34,607 nt of DNA, taken from NCBI GenBank assembly GCA_032249055.1, contig JAVVGP010000003.1:1-34607 (forward strand), written 5' to 3'. The notes beneath the pieces are model-generated. The model was not told the origin of the DNA. It made no database searches and worked only from the letters and a program-made list of their open reading frames with translations. The first letter of the stretch is position 1. Every line of letters begins with the position of its first letter. The position numbers and the translations under genes were made by a program. This DNA is from SCGC-AAA471-B05 sp032249055 (lineage in GTDB: Archaea; Thermoproteota; Thermoprotei; Gearchaeales; Gearchaeaceae). Of the stretch, positions 23,025-31,921 are shown piece after piece.

Positions 23025-24125
23025 TTATTTCATTATTTCTCTTATTTCTTTAATTGTAGCGTTTGTCCTTATGCCTTTAGGAGAAAAATGTGTTCTGCTT
23101 ACTTTAAAACCTAAATTTTTCAATCTTTCAATAACAGTTGATACTTTTGGGCTTGAAACTTTCAGCTTACTACTTATAACATCTAAATTATAATAAAATG
23201 GTGGCAAATTATCCTCTTCGATCAATACCGAACATAAATCACTTACTTCTTTTATTCCAAAATTTATCATTCCTCTTGCTATTTCTTTATCTATAAAGCT
23301 TCCTAACCATAAAGGACCAGCTATTTCGATTTTATTTCCACATAAAGGACAATTTCTATCAAAATTTGGTTTTATGCTAGCATAAGAGTCTCTCCATAAA
23401 CAATTAAAACAATATAATAAGTAACCAATTTTATCTAAAATTTCATCTGTTTTCCTAGAACTAACATAATATCTTAAATAAACCCGCATGTAGTGCATTG
23501 TTGAATGAGCTAATACAGGTTCCAAAGCCACCTCATTTATTGCAGCATTTTTTATAGCTGCCCCGATTAATATTCTTAATCCTACCTCATTCATAAATTC
23601 ATTTCTCAAAGGAATAGCCATGTATTTTCTAATACATGCTTTTATTGCTACACCGCATAAAGCAGCGGTATCTGTAGCCGTTATTGCTAAATAACCCTTA
23701 TGTGCTAAAGCTCTTGTTGCAGATTGTATAAAAGGCATAGGGGAGCCATAAGGATCAATATCTATGAAATCGAATCTGCTTCCTTTCTTAGCATTTTCAC
23801 TTAATAATAAATTAGCATCTTTGCAAAAGACTTGTGCATCTTTTTCAATTTTATTTAGTTCCAAATTTTTCATAATATTATCATAGGCTATAGGTAGCAC
23901 ATCATTAATTGTTATCCTTTCTATTGTATTAGTTTCTAAAAAGTATCTTATAGCTCTAATACCTGTGGCAGCTAATGGTTCACAAACTTTTAATTTTCTT
24001 TTCATTAGCTTACCTATTTCAGCTAAAAAAGCAACTCCAACATCTCTTGATAACTTAGCTAGAGGATTATAAAAAACATTCTCGAAAACGTATATTTTTG
24101 CTTTTCCTTCTTCAAATATTTTCAT
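23025..24125 (-). CDS. trm1: tRNA (guanine-26-N2)-dimethyltransferase
   Basis: Trm1 makes m2G and m2,2G at position 26 of tRNAs using SAM. The 366-residue protein opens with EGKAKIYVFENVFYNPLAKLSRD-type sequence (6-28), typical of archaeal Trm1. It has LAATGIRAIRY (about 52-62) in the SAM site and the catalytic DIDPYGSPMPF motif near 127-137. The C-terminal domain has a zinc-binding CFNC...CPLC pair (about 239-270). The gene starts only 25 bp from the divergent RNase HII gene and lies next to tRNA-Cys, which has a G at position 26. Confidence 0.96.
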   Translation of the reverse strand: MKIFEEGKAKIYVFENVFYNPLAKLSRDVGVAFLAEIGKLMKRKLKVCEPLAATGIRAIRYFLETNTIERITINDVLPIAYDNIMKNLELNKIEKDAQVFCKDANLLLSENAKKGSRFDFIDIDPYGSPMPFIQSATRALAHKGYLAITATDTAALCGVAIKACIRKYMAIPLRNEFMNEVGLRILIGAAIKNAAINEVALEPVLAHSTMHYMRVYLRYYVSSRKTDEILDKIGYLLYCFNCLWRDSYASIKPNFDRNCPLCGNKIEIAGPLWLGSFIDKEIARGMINFGIKEVSDLCSVLIEEDNLPPFYYNLDVISSKLKVSSPKVSTVIERLKNLGFKVSRTHFSPKGIRTNATIKEIREIMK

Positions 24126-24132
24126 ATAATAT
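24125..24132 (+). promoter_or_regulatory. TATA-like box of rnhB inside the trm1 start region
   Basis: TATAATAT is centred about 23 nt before the rnhB ATG (24151) and touches the trm1 start codon. The only room for a promoter is this 25-bp gap plus the gene ends. Confidence 0.4.
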
Positions 24133-24150
24133 GTATTGTATTTCTAAATT

Positions 24151-24801
24151 ATGATTGTTTGCGGTATTGATGAAGCTGGTCGAGGGCCAATTATAGGACC
24201 TATGGTTATCGCAGGTGTAAGCTTTAAAGAAGAAGTTCTTTTAAAGTTAGCAAAAATAGGAGTGAGGGATTCTAAAACTTTATCTCCTACTAAACGTGAG
24301 GAACTATATTATAGAATCAAAGATTTGGCTGAAAATTATCATATAGTAAAAATTTCTCCTGCAGAAATAGACAATGCCATTTTTTCTGGTTTAAAATTAA
24401 CTAAACTTGAAGCCAAATATATAGCTGAAATAATGAAGAAAGTTGAAGCAGAAATTTATTATATAGATTCTCCTCAAAATAATCCAAACTCCTTTTTAAA
24501 AGTATTGAACAAATTTACTGATATAAAAAATGTTGTTTGTGAAATAAAAGCTGATAAAAAATATGTACAAGTTTCAGCAGCTTCAATTTTAGCAAAAGTA
24601 GAAAGAGATAAAGAAATAAGAAAAATGTACGAAAAATATGGAAACTTCGGTTCAGGTTATACTTCAGATAAAAGAACGATTAATTTCCTTAAAGAAAAAA
24701 TATCGAAAGGGGAAATACCTGAGGAAGTGAGAAAGAGCTGGAAAACATATAGAAAGCTTATTGAGGAAAATAGTTTATTTAAATTTAGTGCTGATTATTG
24801 A
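24151..24801 (+). CDS. rnhB: Ribonuclease HII
   Basis: The enzyme cuts the RNA strand of RNA-DNA hybrids, removing primers and single ribonucleotides. The 216-residue protein has the catalytic GIDEAGRGPIIGPMVIAGV at 5-23 (Asp7 and Glu8), RDSKTLSPTKRE (about 40-51) and the conserved aspartate near the middle (IDSPQNNP). The C-terminal ADKKYVQVSAASILAKVERD carries the family Lys/Ser/Ala pattern, and GSGYTSD lies near 169-175. Start and length are normal. The gene is divergent from trm1 and convergent with the fibrillarin gene. Confidence 0.97.
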   Translation: MIVCGIDEAGRGPIIGPMVIAGVSFKEEVLLKLAKIGVRDSKTLSPTKREELYYRIKDLAENYHIVKISPAEIDNAIFSGLKLTKLEAKYIAEIMKKVEAEIYYIDSPQNNPNSFLKVLNKFTDIKNVVCEIKADKKYVQVSAASILAKVERDKEIRKMYEKYGNFGSGYTSDKRTINFLKEKISKGEIPEEVRKSWKTYRKLIEENSLFKFSADY

Positions 24802-24879
24802 TTATGAACTAAACTTTGTTATCTTGAAAATTATATTCTTTTAAAGATTTTTTAATTGCATTTAAGAGAATAAACTTGG

Positions 24880-25563
24880 TTAATAGCTAGCTAAGACTAA
24901 AGCATGATCTACGTCGTATGGTTCTAAATTTAATGTTTGAATTATATTAAATCCGCTTTTTTTCAGTTCATCTATTTCCATTTGGAATGTTATATCTGGT
25001 TTTCTGGTTACATCTATACTCATTGCTTTAATTATAAAAAGAATTTTCCCTCCTTTTTTTAAATAAAATTCACTATTAGCTATTACAACAGCAGCTTGTT
25101 GAGGCTGGGCTATATCTGTGTAAATCACATCGACTTCATCAACTATATTATAATAAGACTTAGGCTTTCTGGCATCTGCCAATATAGGTATTATATTTTT
25201 TCTATGCTGAGCACATTTTATAAGAAATTCTCTCATAACTCTAGGAGCTATATCTACAGCATAAACTATTCCTTTCCCTCCTACAATATCTGAAACATGA
25301 CTTACAGTTGTTCCTGTAGCAGAACCTAAATATAATACTTTTGTAGAAGGCTTAATTGGTAATTCTTTGAGACCATTTAAAATTGCTCCTGCAAGTTTAC
25401 TTCTATAAGGATTCCAAAGTCTATATTCAACATCCATATAATTTATTAACCTTTCATCATAAACTTTTATTCCTGGAGCAAGGTTTTTTGTTGCTAAAGA
25501 TTTGCTTCCATCTTCTAAATATGCCCAATATACTTCTTCAAATTTTTCATGTGGTCTTATCAT
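24880..25563 (-). CDS. flpA: Fibrillarin-like rRNA/tRNA 2'-O-methyltransferase
   Basis: FlpA is the catalytic subunit of C/D-box sRNPs that 2'-O-methylate rRNA and tRNA. The 227-residue protein has the SAM site KVLYLGSATGTTVSHVSDIV (about 75-94), VDEVDVIYTDIAQPQQA (about 142-158) and FIIKAMSIDVTRKP near 182-195. The last contains a lysine of the K-D-K-E-like catalytic set. The archaeal N-terminus (EKFEEVYWAYLEDGSKSLATKN-like) is intact. The gene is 8 nt downstream of nop5, the classic archaeal nop5-flpA operon. Confidence 0.97.
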   Translation of the reverse strand: MIRPHEKFEEVYWAYLEDGSKSLATKNLAPGIKVYDERLINYMDVEYRLWNPYRSKLAGAILNGLKELPIKPSTKVLYLGSATGTTVSHVSDIVGGKGIVYAVDIAPRVMREFLIKCAQHRKNIIPILADARKPKSYYNIVDEVDVIYTDIAQPQQAAVVIANSEFYLKKGGKILFIIKAMSIDVTRKPDITFQMEIDELKKSGFNIIQTLNLEPYDVDHALVLASY

Positions 25564-25571
25564 TGTTTATT

Positions 25572-26729
25572 TTATGTTTTCTTTTTCTTTTTAATTTTAG
25601 GCGGTTCTGCGTATAGTTTCTTTATCATTTCTACTCTTTTATCTATATCTCTTCTAAGAATATCTCTTATATCCTTTTGACTAAAATAATCTGCTCTTGC
25701 AGCGATAGATATTTTATTTGCCAATAACCTTGCTATTTTCCCTCTTTGCCATTTAGGAGCGCTATGAACTAAAGGATGCTGAAAGAGTATACCATGTTTT
25801 GGAGGTTTTGTACCGTACTTTAAATGTTTAAATAAAGCTTTTTCTGCACCTAAAACTTGAATTGTACTAGCAGGTAAACTTGCCAACTCTTTTAAGCCGC
25901 CGCTTTTAGCAATAAGTCTAGCCCCTATGGTAGCTCCTGTAATTGATTCAAGATTTGGTGCTACTTCTTTCATAAGTTCTTCCAAATATTTTTCTAACTT
26001 TCTATTTTCCTCATAAAGATACTTTATTTTTTCAGCAAACATTCTTATCATATTTAAATCTTTCTCATCAAAATCTGCTCCTGCTGATGTAATTGAAGTC
26101 TCTATTATTTTTTTAGAAACTTTTTCAGAAAATCCTAATTTAGTTAAAATTTCTTCATTTAAATTGAATCTATTAGGTTCCTTTGTTATTAAGTCAACAA
26201 ATTTTTCATTATCTTTTAAAATGCCATATAATTCTGGAAAATACAAACCATACCATTCTACCAGTCTTCCTACTAATATATTAATTGTTTTGTTTAATTC
26301 GTCAATTCCTTCAATTACTTGAATTATTATTCTATCTCTTCTTTGTTGTTGTTCTTTTATTCTTATTTTTGTTATTTCTATAGAGAAACTTCTGATTAAA
26401 TTATAATACTCTTCTTCACTTAGCTTCTTTTCTTTTATCAGATACTCCTTAGCTTTTTTTTGCAGAGAATTTATTATTTTTGGTTCTTCAATAAGTTTGA
26501 CTTTGTATTTATTTTTTTCCAATACATTGAATATTTTATCATCAACAATTTTCAGCTCCGTTTTTTTATCAAATTGACCAACAAATGATTTCAAATTTTC
26601 TGTAAATTCTCCTCTATCTAATTTTAAATTTTCTTCTATTGCTTCCTCAAAGGACAAATTTTTATAACTCTTTACATTACCTTTTTCATCTATAGCTAAA
26701 TATCCTAAGGCAGTAAATACTAAGTACAC
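25572..26729 (-). CDS. nop5: Nop5 (Nop56/58-like) C/D sRNP core protein
   Basis: Nop5 bridges fibrillarin and L7Ae on C/D-box guide RNAs. The 385-residue protein has the N-terminal fibrillarin-binding domain (about 1-110), a central coiled coil (about 115-245) and the NOP domain. The NOP domain shows GARLIAKSGGLKELASLP (about 270-287), GAEKALFKHLKYG and PKHGILFQHPLVHSAP near 310-325. A lysine-rich tail (KIKKKKKT) ends the chain. Translation probably begins at GTG 26729, about 20 nt after a TATA-like box. It heads the nop5-flpA operon and is divergent from rps30e. Confidence 0.97.
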   Translation of the reverse strand: MYLVFTALGYLAIDEKGNVKSYKNLSFEEAIEENLKLDRGEFTENLKSFVGQFDKKTELKIVDDKIFNVLEKNKYKVKLIEEPKIINSLQKKAKEYLIKEKKLSEEEYYNLIRSFSIEITKIRIKEQQQRRDRIIIQVIEGIDELNKTINILVGRLVEWYGLYFPELYGILKDNEKFVDLITKEPNRFNLNEEILTKLGFSEKVSKKIIETSITSAGADFDEKDLNMIRMFAEKIKYLYEENRKLEKYLEELMKEVAPNLESITGATIGARLIAKSGGLKELASLPASTIQVLGAEKALFKHLKYGTKPPKHGILFQHPLVHSAPKWQRGKIARLLANKISIAARADYFSQKDIRDILRRDIDKRVEMIKKLYAEPPKIKKKKKT

Positions 26730-26744
26730 TATAATCTTTAGTTT

Positions 26745-26754
26745 TTTATAAATT
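26745..26754 (-). promoter_or_regulatory. TATA-like box of the nop5-flpA operon
   Basis: On the minus strand ATTTATAAAA ends about 16-25 nt before the GTG start of nop5, consistent with a leaderless message. Confidence 0.45.
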
Positions 26755-26811
26755 AAAAATTATCTTGTTAAAATGAAATCCTAATTCTTTAGTAGTAGCA
26801 AATCAGTTTAA

Positions 26812-26820
26812 TTTTTAAAT
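26812..26820 (+). promoter_or_regulatory. TATA-like box of rps30e
   Basis: TTTTTAAAT is centred about 30 nt before the rps30e ATG at 26846, giving a leaderless or very short-leader transcript. Confidence 0.45.
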
Positions 26821-26845
26821 AGTTCCTGTTAAATTATAATATTGT

Positions 26846-27022
26846 ATGCCATCCCACGGTAGTTTAACTAAAGCTGGTAAAGTAAGAATGGCTACTCCTA
26901 AGATTCCTCCCAAGCCTAAAACAAGTCCCTTTCCTAGAAAACATATAAGAGCTAAATATTATAAGCGTATAATTTATCCTCAGTTAGCTGCCCAAGCTGT
27001 ACCTGTTCAAGAGAAAATATAA
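26846..27022 (+). CDS. rps30e: Small ribosomal subunit protein S30e
   Basis: The 58-codon frame encodes MPSHGSLTKAGKVR followed by TPKIPPKPK, the conserved N-terminus of archaeal and eukaryotic S30e. A basic stretch (RKHIRAKYYKR, about 31-41) and a short neutral tail follow. This protein is found in archaea and eukaryotes only and belongs to the small ribosomal subunit. The gene has its own TATA-like element and ends 32 nt before gatD, with which it may be co-transcribed. Confidence 0.93.
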   Translation: MPSHGSLTKAGKVRMATPKIPPKPKTSPFPRKHIRAKYYKRIIYPQLAAQAVPVQEKI

Positions 27023-27054
27023 TCTTTTAGGTTTTACTTTTTATTTTAAAATTA

Positions 27055-28365
27055 ATGCTGGAAGGTTATACTGGAAAAGTTAGGGAAATATTAGAAAAAT
27101 CTAACATAGATATTGGCGATTTAATTCTTATTAAAGATAATGATATGATTTATGAAGGATTATTGATGCCTAGATATGAGATATTTGATCCTAATTATAT
27201 AACAATTAAACTTAGTAATGGTTACAATATCGGTATTAGATATAAACCTGACTTGGAGATCAAATTAATTAGTAAATATTCAAAAAGTGAAGTAGAAGTT
27301 GTAAAAGCTGAACAAGAAGAAACAAAAAAGAAAATAACAATATCTTTCATTGGTACAGGAGGTACAATATTAAGTAAGATAGATTATAAAACAGGTGCTG
27401 TAAAGCCTTCTTTTAATGTAGAAGATTTAATAAAATTGGTAGAAGAATATCGTGAAGAACTTAAAATAAATATGATTGAACTTTTCAAAATTTTTAGTGA
27501 AGATATTACTGTTTATCATTGGGAAAAGTTATCCGAAACAATATATAACGAATTTAAAAATGGTTCTCAAGGAATAGTAGTTGCTCATGGAACAGATACT
27601 TTAGGATATACAGCAGCTGCTTTAAGTTTTTCTTTGCAAAATCTTCCTCATCCTGTAGTTTTGGTAGGTGCCCAAAGAAGTCTTGATAGGCCTTCTTCAG
27701 ATGCGGCATTAAATTTAAAACATTCTTTACTTTTTTCGTATAAATCTAAATATAGTGGTGTATATGTAGTAATGCATTCAACAACCTCTGATAGTTATTG
27801 TTATGCTTATCGCGGAACTAGGGTTAGGAAGATGCATACAAGTGCTAGAGATGCTTTTAAATCTATAAACGCTTATCCTGTAGCAAAAATATTTGATAAT
27901 GAAATAGTTTATATAGATACAGAAGGGCTTTTAGAGAGAAATCCCAATCGTAATATAGAAATGTTTAATAAATTTGAAGAAAGAGTATTTCCTTTAAAGG
28001 TATTTCCTTCGATGAATGATGAAATAATTTATTTTTTAATTGAAAAAGGATATAAAGGAATTTTAATTGAAGGCACAGGACTAGGTCACGTTCCTTTCAG
28101 AATAATTGAAGCTATAAAGTATGCTATAGAAAAGGGTTTATTGGTAGCAATGTCTTCGCAGTGTTTATATGGAAGAGTAAATATGCAAGTTTATGAAAAA
28201 GGAAGATTATTATTAAAAGCAGGAGTTATTGGAACAGAAGATATGTTTCCTGAGACAGCCTTGGTTAAGATGATGTGGAGCTTAGGTAATGCTAAAGATC
28301 TAGAATCTGCTAAGGAATTATTCTTGAAAAATATAGCTGGTGAGATTTCTCAGCGAACAACATGA
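27055..28365 (+). CDS. gatD: Glu-tRNA(Gln) amidotransferase subunit D
   Basis: GatD is the asparaginase-type glutaminase that supplies ammonia for converting Glu-tRNA(Gln) to Gln-tRNA(Gln) in archaea. The 436-residue protein has a small N-terminal beta domain (about 1-90). The asparaginase domain follows, with FIGTGGTILSKIDYKTGAV (about 98-116, catalytic Thr near 101-104) and VVAHGTDTLGYTAAAL (about 176-191) carrying the second Thr-Asp pair. A later lysine region includes VGAQRSLDRPSSDA. Length and domain order match archaeal GatD. It overlaps gatE by ATGA (28362-28365). Confidence 0.97.
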   Translation: MLEGYTGKVREILEKSNIDIGDLILIKDNDMIYEGLLMPRYEIFDPNYITIKLSNGYNIGIRYKPDLEIKLISKYSKSEVEVVKAEQEETKKKITISFIGTGGTILSKIDYKTGAVKPSFNVEDLIKLVEEYREELKINMIELFKIFSEDITVYHWEKLSETIYNEFKNGSQGIVVAHGTDTLGYTAAALSFSLQNLPHPVVLVGAQRSLDRPSSDAALNLKHSLLFSYKSKYSGVYVVMHSTTSDSYCYAYRGTRVRKMHTSARDAFKSINAYPVAKIFDNEIVYIDTEGLLERNPNRNIEMFNKFEERVFPLKVFPSMNDEIIYFLIEKGYKGILIEGTGLGHVPFRIIEAIKYAIEKGLLVAMSSQCLYGRVNMQVYEKGRLLLKAGVIGTEDMFPETALVKMMWSLGNAKDLESAKELFLKNIAGEISQRTT

Positions 28366-30257
28366 ATAAAAATTATAAAGAACTCGGATTAAAGGTTGGT
28401 CTTGAAATTCATCAACAACTTGATACAAAATATAAATTATTCTGTTCTTGTAAAAATAAGCTAGAAGAAGAATTTTTATATGAAGTTGTAAGAAAACTTA
28501 GACCTACAGAAAGTGAGCTAGGAGAAATTGATCCTGCTGCTTTAATGGAATTTAAAAGAAACAGGTATTATGTTTATCAAGTAGTTAAAGAGGCAAGCTG
28601 CTTAGTTGAACTAGATGAAGAACCTCCTCATAATATAAATGAGGAAGCTATTGAAATAGCAATAATGTGTGCCTTGCTTTTGAATAGTAAAATCTTAGAT
28701 GAGATACATGTTATGAGAAAAGAAGTAATTGATGGTAGCAATACTACAGGTTTTCAAAGAACAGCTCTTTTAGCTTTAGGAGGCTTTATTTATGACGGAA
28801 AAGAAAAAATAGGTATACAATCTATAACTATTGAAGAGGATGCTTCGAGGAAAATTTATGAAGATAATGAAAAGGTTGTTTATCGCTTAGATAGACAAGG
28901 TGTACCTTTAATAGAAATAGCAACAAATCCAGATATTTCAGATCCTGAACAAGCTAAAAGAGTAGCTTATAAAATAGGTTTAATTTTAAGAAGTACTGGT
29001 AGAGTAAAAAGAGGTTTAGGAACAATTAGGCAAGACATAAATTTATCTATAAAACAAGGTAGCAAAGTTGAAATAAAAGGTGTACAGGAACTTGGATTGA
29101 TACCAAAAGTAATAGAGTATGAGGTCTTAAGGCAAATTAAATTATTAGAACTTAAAAAGATATTAAATGAAAATAGAATTCCTAAATCAAAATTAGAATA
29201 CTATGATATTACTGAATTGTTGTATAATACTTCAAGCAAAATAATTAAAAGTAAAATAGAGAAAGGAGGAAAAGTATTTCTGCTTCCTTTAAAGCATATG
29301 CATGGTCTTTTAAAATTTGAAATAAATCCAAATAGACGTTTTGCTTCTGAATTAGCAGACTATGTAAGAGCATGGACATCATTGGAAGGAATAATTCATA
29401 GTGATGAACTTCCTTCTTACGGTATATCTGAACATGAGGTCGAATTAATGTATTCATTTGCAAAATTAGAAAAAGGTAAAGATGCTTTTATAATTGTAGC
29501 TGGAGAAGAAGGAAAATGCAAAGAAGCAATTAAAGTTCTGGTAGACAGAATAAATTATGCTTTTGAAGGTATACCTGAAGAAACAAGGGTTGCGCATGTT
29601 GATGGTACTACTAGATATGCTAGGCCAAGGCCAGGAGCTGCAAGAATGTATCCTGAAACAGATATTCCGCCTTATATAATAACTCAAGAATTAATTGATA
29701 AAATAAAACAAAGGTTGCCTTCTACTATTGAAGATAGATTAATATTTTTACAAAAGAATTACGGCTTAAATCCCCAGTTGGCTCAAGAATTAATTGATTC
29801 GCAATTTGAAGATATATTTGAAAAGGCTGTACAAATAGGAATAAAACCCTCTTTAGCTGCTACTGTTATTACCCAGTTAGTTAAATATTTAAAAAGAAGT
29901 GGAATTAACATTGATAATCTTACTGATAAACATTTTCTTGAGATTTTTACAGCCTTAAAAGAAGGTAAAATAACTAAAGAAGCTATTGAACCTATTTTAA
30001 AGTTTTTCGCCCAAAATCCGAATGTAAGTATAGATCATGCCATTAAAGAGTTAGGATTGGAAATTTTGGATCGTAGCCAAATAGAAAAGATTGTAGAAAA
30101 TGTAATAAAAGAAAGATACAATGACTTAATTAAGGATAAAAATAAAGCTTTTGATTTGGCTATGAAAATTATAATGAGCAATGTTAGAGGAAAAGCTGAT
30201 GCATCCTTAGTTGCTGAAATTTTAAAAAATAAAATAAGTAGTATTTTAGGTGCCTAA
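28362..30257 (+). CDS. gatE: Glu-tRNA(Gln) amidotransferase subunit E
   Basis: GatE binds and phosphorylates Glu-tRNA(Gln), then amidates it with ammonia from GatD. The 631-residue protein opens with LGLKVGLEIHQQLDTKYKLF-type sequence (8-27). It has FCSC (28-31), a cradle domain with GFQRTALLALGG (about 129-140), an inserted AspRS-like region (about 280-420) and a helical and YqeY-like tail (about 480-631). The RPRPGAARMYPETDIPP motif (about 418-434) is conserved in the family. Its last 12 nt overlap the convergent ahcY gene. Together with gatD it shows that this organism makes Gln-tRNA indirectly. Confidence 0.97.
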   Translation: MNKNYKELGLKVGLEIHQQLDTKYKLFCSCKNKLEEEFLYEVVRKLRPTESELGEIDPAALMEFKRNRYYVYQVVKEASCLVELDEEPPHNINEEAIEIAIMCALLLNSKILDEIHVMRKEVIDGSNTTGFQRTALLALGGFIYDGKEKIGIQSITIEEDASRKIYEDNEKVVYRLDRQGVPLIEIATNPDISDPEQAKRVAYKIGLILRSTGRVKRGLGTIRQDINLSIKQGSKVEIKGVQELGLIPKVIEYEVLRQIKLLELKKILNENRIPKSKLEYYDITELLYNTSSKIIKSKIEKGGKVFLLPLKHMHGLLKFEINPNRRFASELADYVRAWTSLEGIIHSDELPSYGISEHEVELMYSFAKLEKGKDAFIIVAGEEGKCKEAIKVLVDRINYAFEGIPEETRVAHVDGTTRYARPRPGAARMYPETDIPPYIITQELIDKIKQRLPSTIEDRLIFLQKNYGLNPQLAQELIDSQFEDIFEKAVQIGIKPSLAATVITQLVKYLKRSGINIDNLTDKHFLEIFTALKEGKITKEAIEPILKFFAQNPNVSIDHAIKELGLEILDRSQIEKIVENVIKERYNDLIKDKNKAFDLAMKIIMSNVRGKADASLVAEILKNKISSILGA

Positions 30258-31487
30258 TTCCCAGCTTTTTAAATAATTAGCTTGTTCCTCTGTTAGAGTA
30301 TCAATCTCTATATTCATTGTTTTAAGTTTTAATAAAGCTACTTGTTTATCTATTTCATAAGGAACTTTATGAACTTTAACTTCCAAATCTCTTCCTTTTT
30401 CTTTTAAATATTTTACAGATAAAGCTTGTAAGGAAAATGAAAGATCCATGACATCTGAAGGATGACCTTCGGCGCAAACCAAATTAACAAGTCTTCCTTC
30501 AGCGAGTAAATAAAGTTTTTTACCATTAATCAAAGTATATTCTGTTACATATTCTCTAACTTTTCTCTCAGATACCGCTATTGATTTTAAATCAGGTAAG
30601 GAAATTTCAACGTTAAAATGTCCAGTATTTGCAAGTATTGCACCATCTTTCATTTTTAACATGTGTTCTTTTCTTATTACATTTATATTACCTGTTGCAG
30701 TTATGAATATATCTCCTTCTTTAGCAGCTTCTTCTAATTTCATTACCCTATATCCTTCCATCACTGCTTCAAGAGCTTTTATTGGATCAACTTCTGTAAC
30801 TATCACATTTGCACCCATTCCTTTTGCTCTTAAAGCTAAACCTTTACCTACCCAACCATAACCTGCAATTACTATTGTTTTTCCTGCTAATAATGCAGAA
30901 GTGGCTCTAATAATTCCATCTAACGTACTTTGACCAGTTCCATACCTATTATCAAAAAGATATTTTGTATAAGCATCATTAACGCTTATTATTGGGTATT
31001 TTAAAACGTTATTTGCTTCCATAGATTTTAATCTTATAACACCTGTGGTTGTTTCCTCTGTTCCACCTATAGCTTTGATATTTTTTTTATGAGCTAAAAC
31101 AGTCAAATCTGCACCATCATCCATTGTAATATCTGGATTTATTTCAAGGATCTTTTCTAAACACCAATAATATTCTTCTTCTGTTTCTCCTCTCCATGCA
31201 AAAACATGAATGCCTCTTTTAACTAAAGCGGCTGCTACATGATCTTGGGTGGATAAAGGATTAGAACCAGCTAAATAAACTTCGGCTCCTCCTGCTTTTA
31301 AAACTTGAACTAAAACTCCTGTTTCTTTTGTAACATGTAAACATGCAGCTATTTTTAAATTTTTTAAAGGTTTTTCTTTTTCAAAATTTTCTTTAATTAG
31401 TCTTAACACGGACATTCTTGTTTCAGCCCAATCTAAATCTTGTTCTCCTTTATCATAAATATAAATATCCTTGACCTTATATTCCAT
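30246..31487 (-). CDS. ahcY: S-adenosylhomocysteine hydrolase
   Basis: The enzyme splits S-adenosylhomocysteine, the product of SAM methyltransferases, into adenosine and homocysteine. From ATG 31487 it has 413 residues, beginning MEYKVKDIYIYDKG. It contains ACLHVTKETGVL (about 47-58), TMDDGADLTVLAH (about 121-133) and the NAD site VIAGYGWVGKGLALRAKGMG (about 210-229). The C-terminal AEGHPSDVMDLSFSLQ region is also present. The longer frame back to 31565 would add an improbable hydrophobic leader and run into the upstream gene, so I use the internal ATG. It is relevant to the four methyltransferases of this window (Trm1, FlpA, Trm9-like and others). Confidence 0.96.
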   Translation of the reverse strand: MEYKVKDIYIYDKGEQDLDWAETRMSVLRLIKENFEKEKPLKNLKIAACLHVTKETGVLVQVLKAGGAEVYLAGSNPLSTQDHVAAALVKRGIHVFAWRGETEEEYYWCLEKILEINPDITMDDGADLTVLAHKKNIKAIGGTEETTTGVIRLKSMEANNVLKYPIISVNDAYTKYLFDNRYGTGQSTLDGIIRATSALLAGKTIVIAGYGWVGKGLALRAKGMGANVIVTEVDPIKALEAVMEGYRVMKLEEAAKEGDIFITATGNINVIRKEHMLKMKDGAILANTGHFNVEISLPDLKSIAVSERKVREYVTEYTLINGKKLYLLAEGRLVNLVCAEGHPSDVMDLSFSLQALSVKYLKEKGRDLEVKVHKVPYEIDKQVALLKLKTMNIEIDTLTEEQANYLKSWELGT

Positions 31488-31524
31488 AAAAATTGTTAAA
31501 AATGTAAAGAATAAAAAAATTATT

Positions 31525-31845
31525 TTAATATTTTGGAACAGTATGTTTGTATATTTCTCTTTCAATAATGAAGGAAACTAAGAATGCTGTTATAAATAAT
31601 AGTATAGATATTAATATTGGATTAAATAGTGTAAAAGTAGATGTGTAAACGTTAAATGGAAATATGGTTAAAATTGTAGGACCTAAGTAATAGGCATCTT
31701 GTAATATTGAAAACAATACTGCCAAACTTCCTCCCATTGCAAATGTAAAACCTAATGCTCCTATTTTCTTTTGTAATGTAACTCCTATTAATACGAATAT
31801 TAGTATCCAGATTATTGCGTTTGTAATGTATAAGGTATAGTCCAT
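31525..31845 (-). CDS. Small integral membrane protein, unknown
   Basis: This 106-residue protein consists almost wholly of hydrophobic helices at about 5-24, 30-48 and 74-93, with a short charged C-terminus (EREIYKHTVPKY). No family is recognised. It lies 37 nt upstream of the ahcY ATG on the same strand, so it may share its transcript. No charged pore-like or catalytic residues stand out. Confidence 0.65.
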   Translation of the reverse strand: MDYTLYITNAIIWILIFVLIGVTLQKKIGALGFTFAMGGSLAVLFSILQDAYYLGPTILTIFPFNVYTSTFTLFNPILISILLFITAFLVSFIIEREIYKHTVPKY

Positions 31846-31921
31846 TTGTTAAATACTTTCAAAACATCCATTTAAAAAGCTGAATTTGATGGTAAATTTA
31901 AAGATTTTCTTTATTTTATCA

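Noticed and set aside
24802..24879. C/D-box guide RNA near fibrillarin and Nop5
   Set aside because: No properly spaced RTGATGA and CTGA boxes were found in this or the other gaps of the neighbourhood.
31488..31565. N-terminal extension of S-adenosylhomocysteine hydrolase
   Set aside because: The extra 26 residues are hydrophobic and unlike the family, and would overlap the upstream membrane-protein gene.
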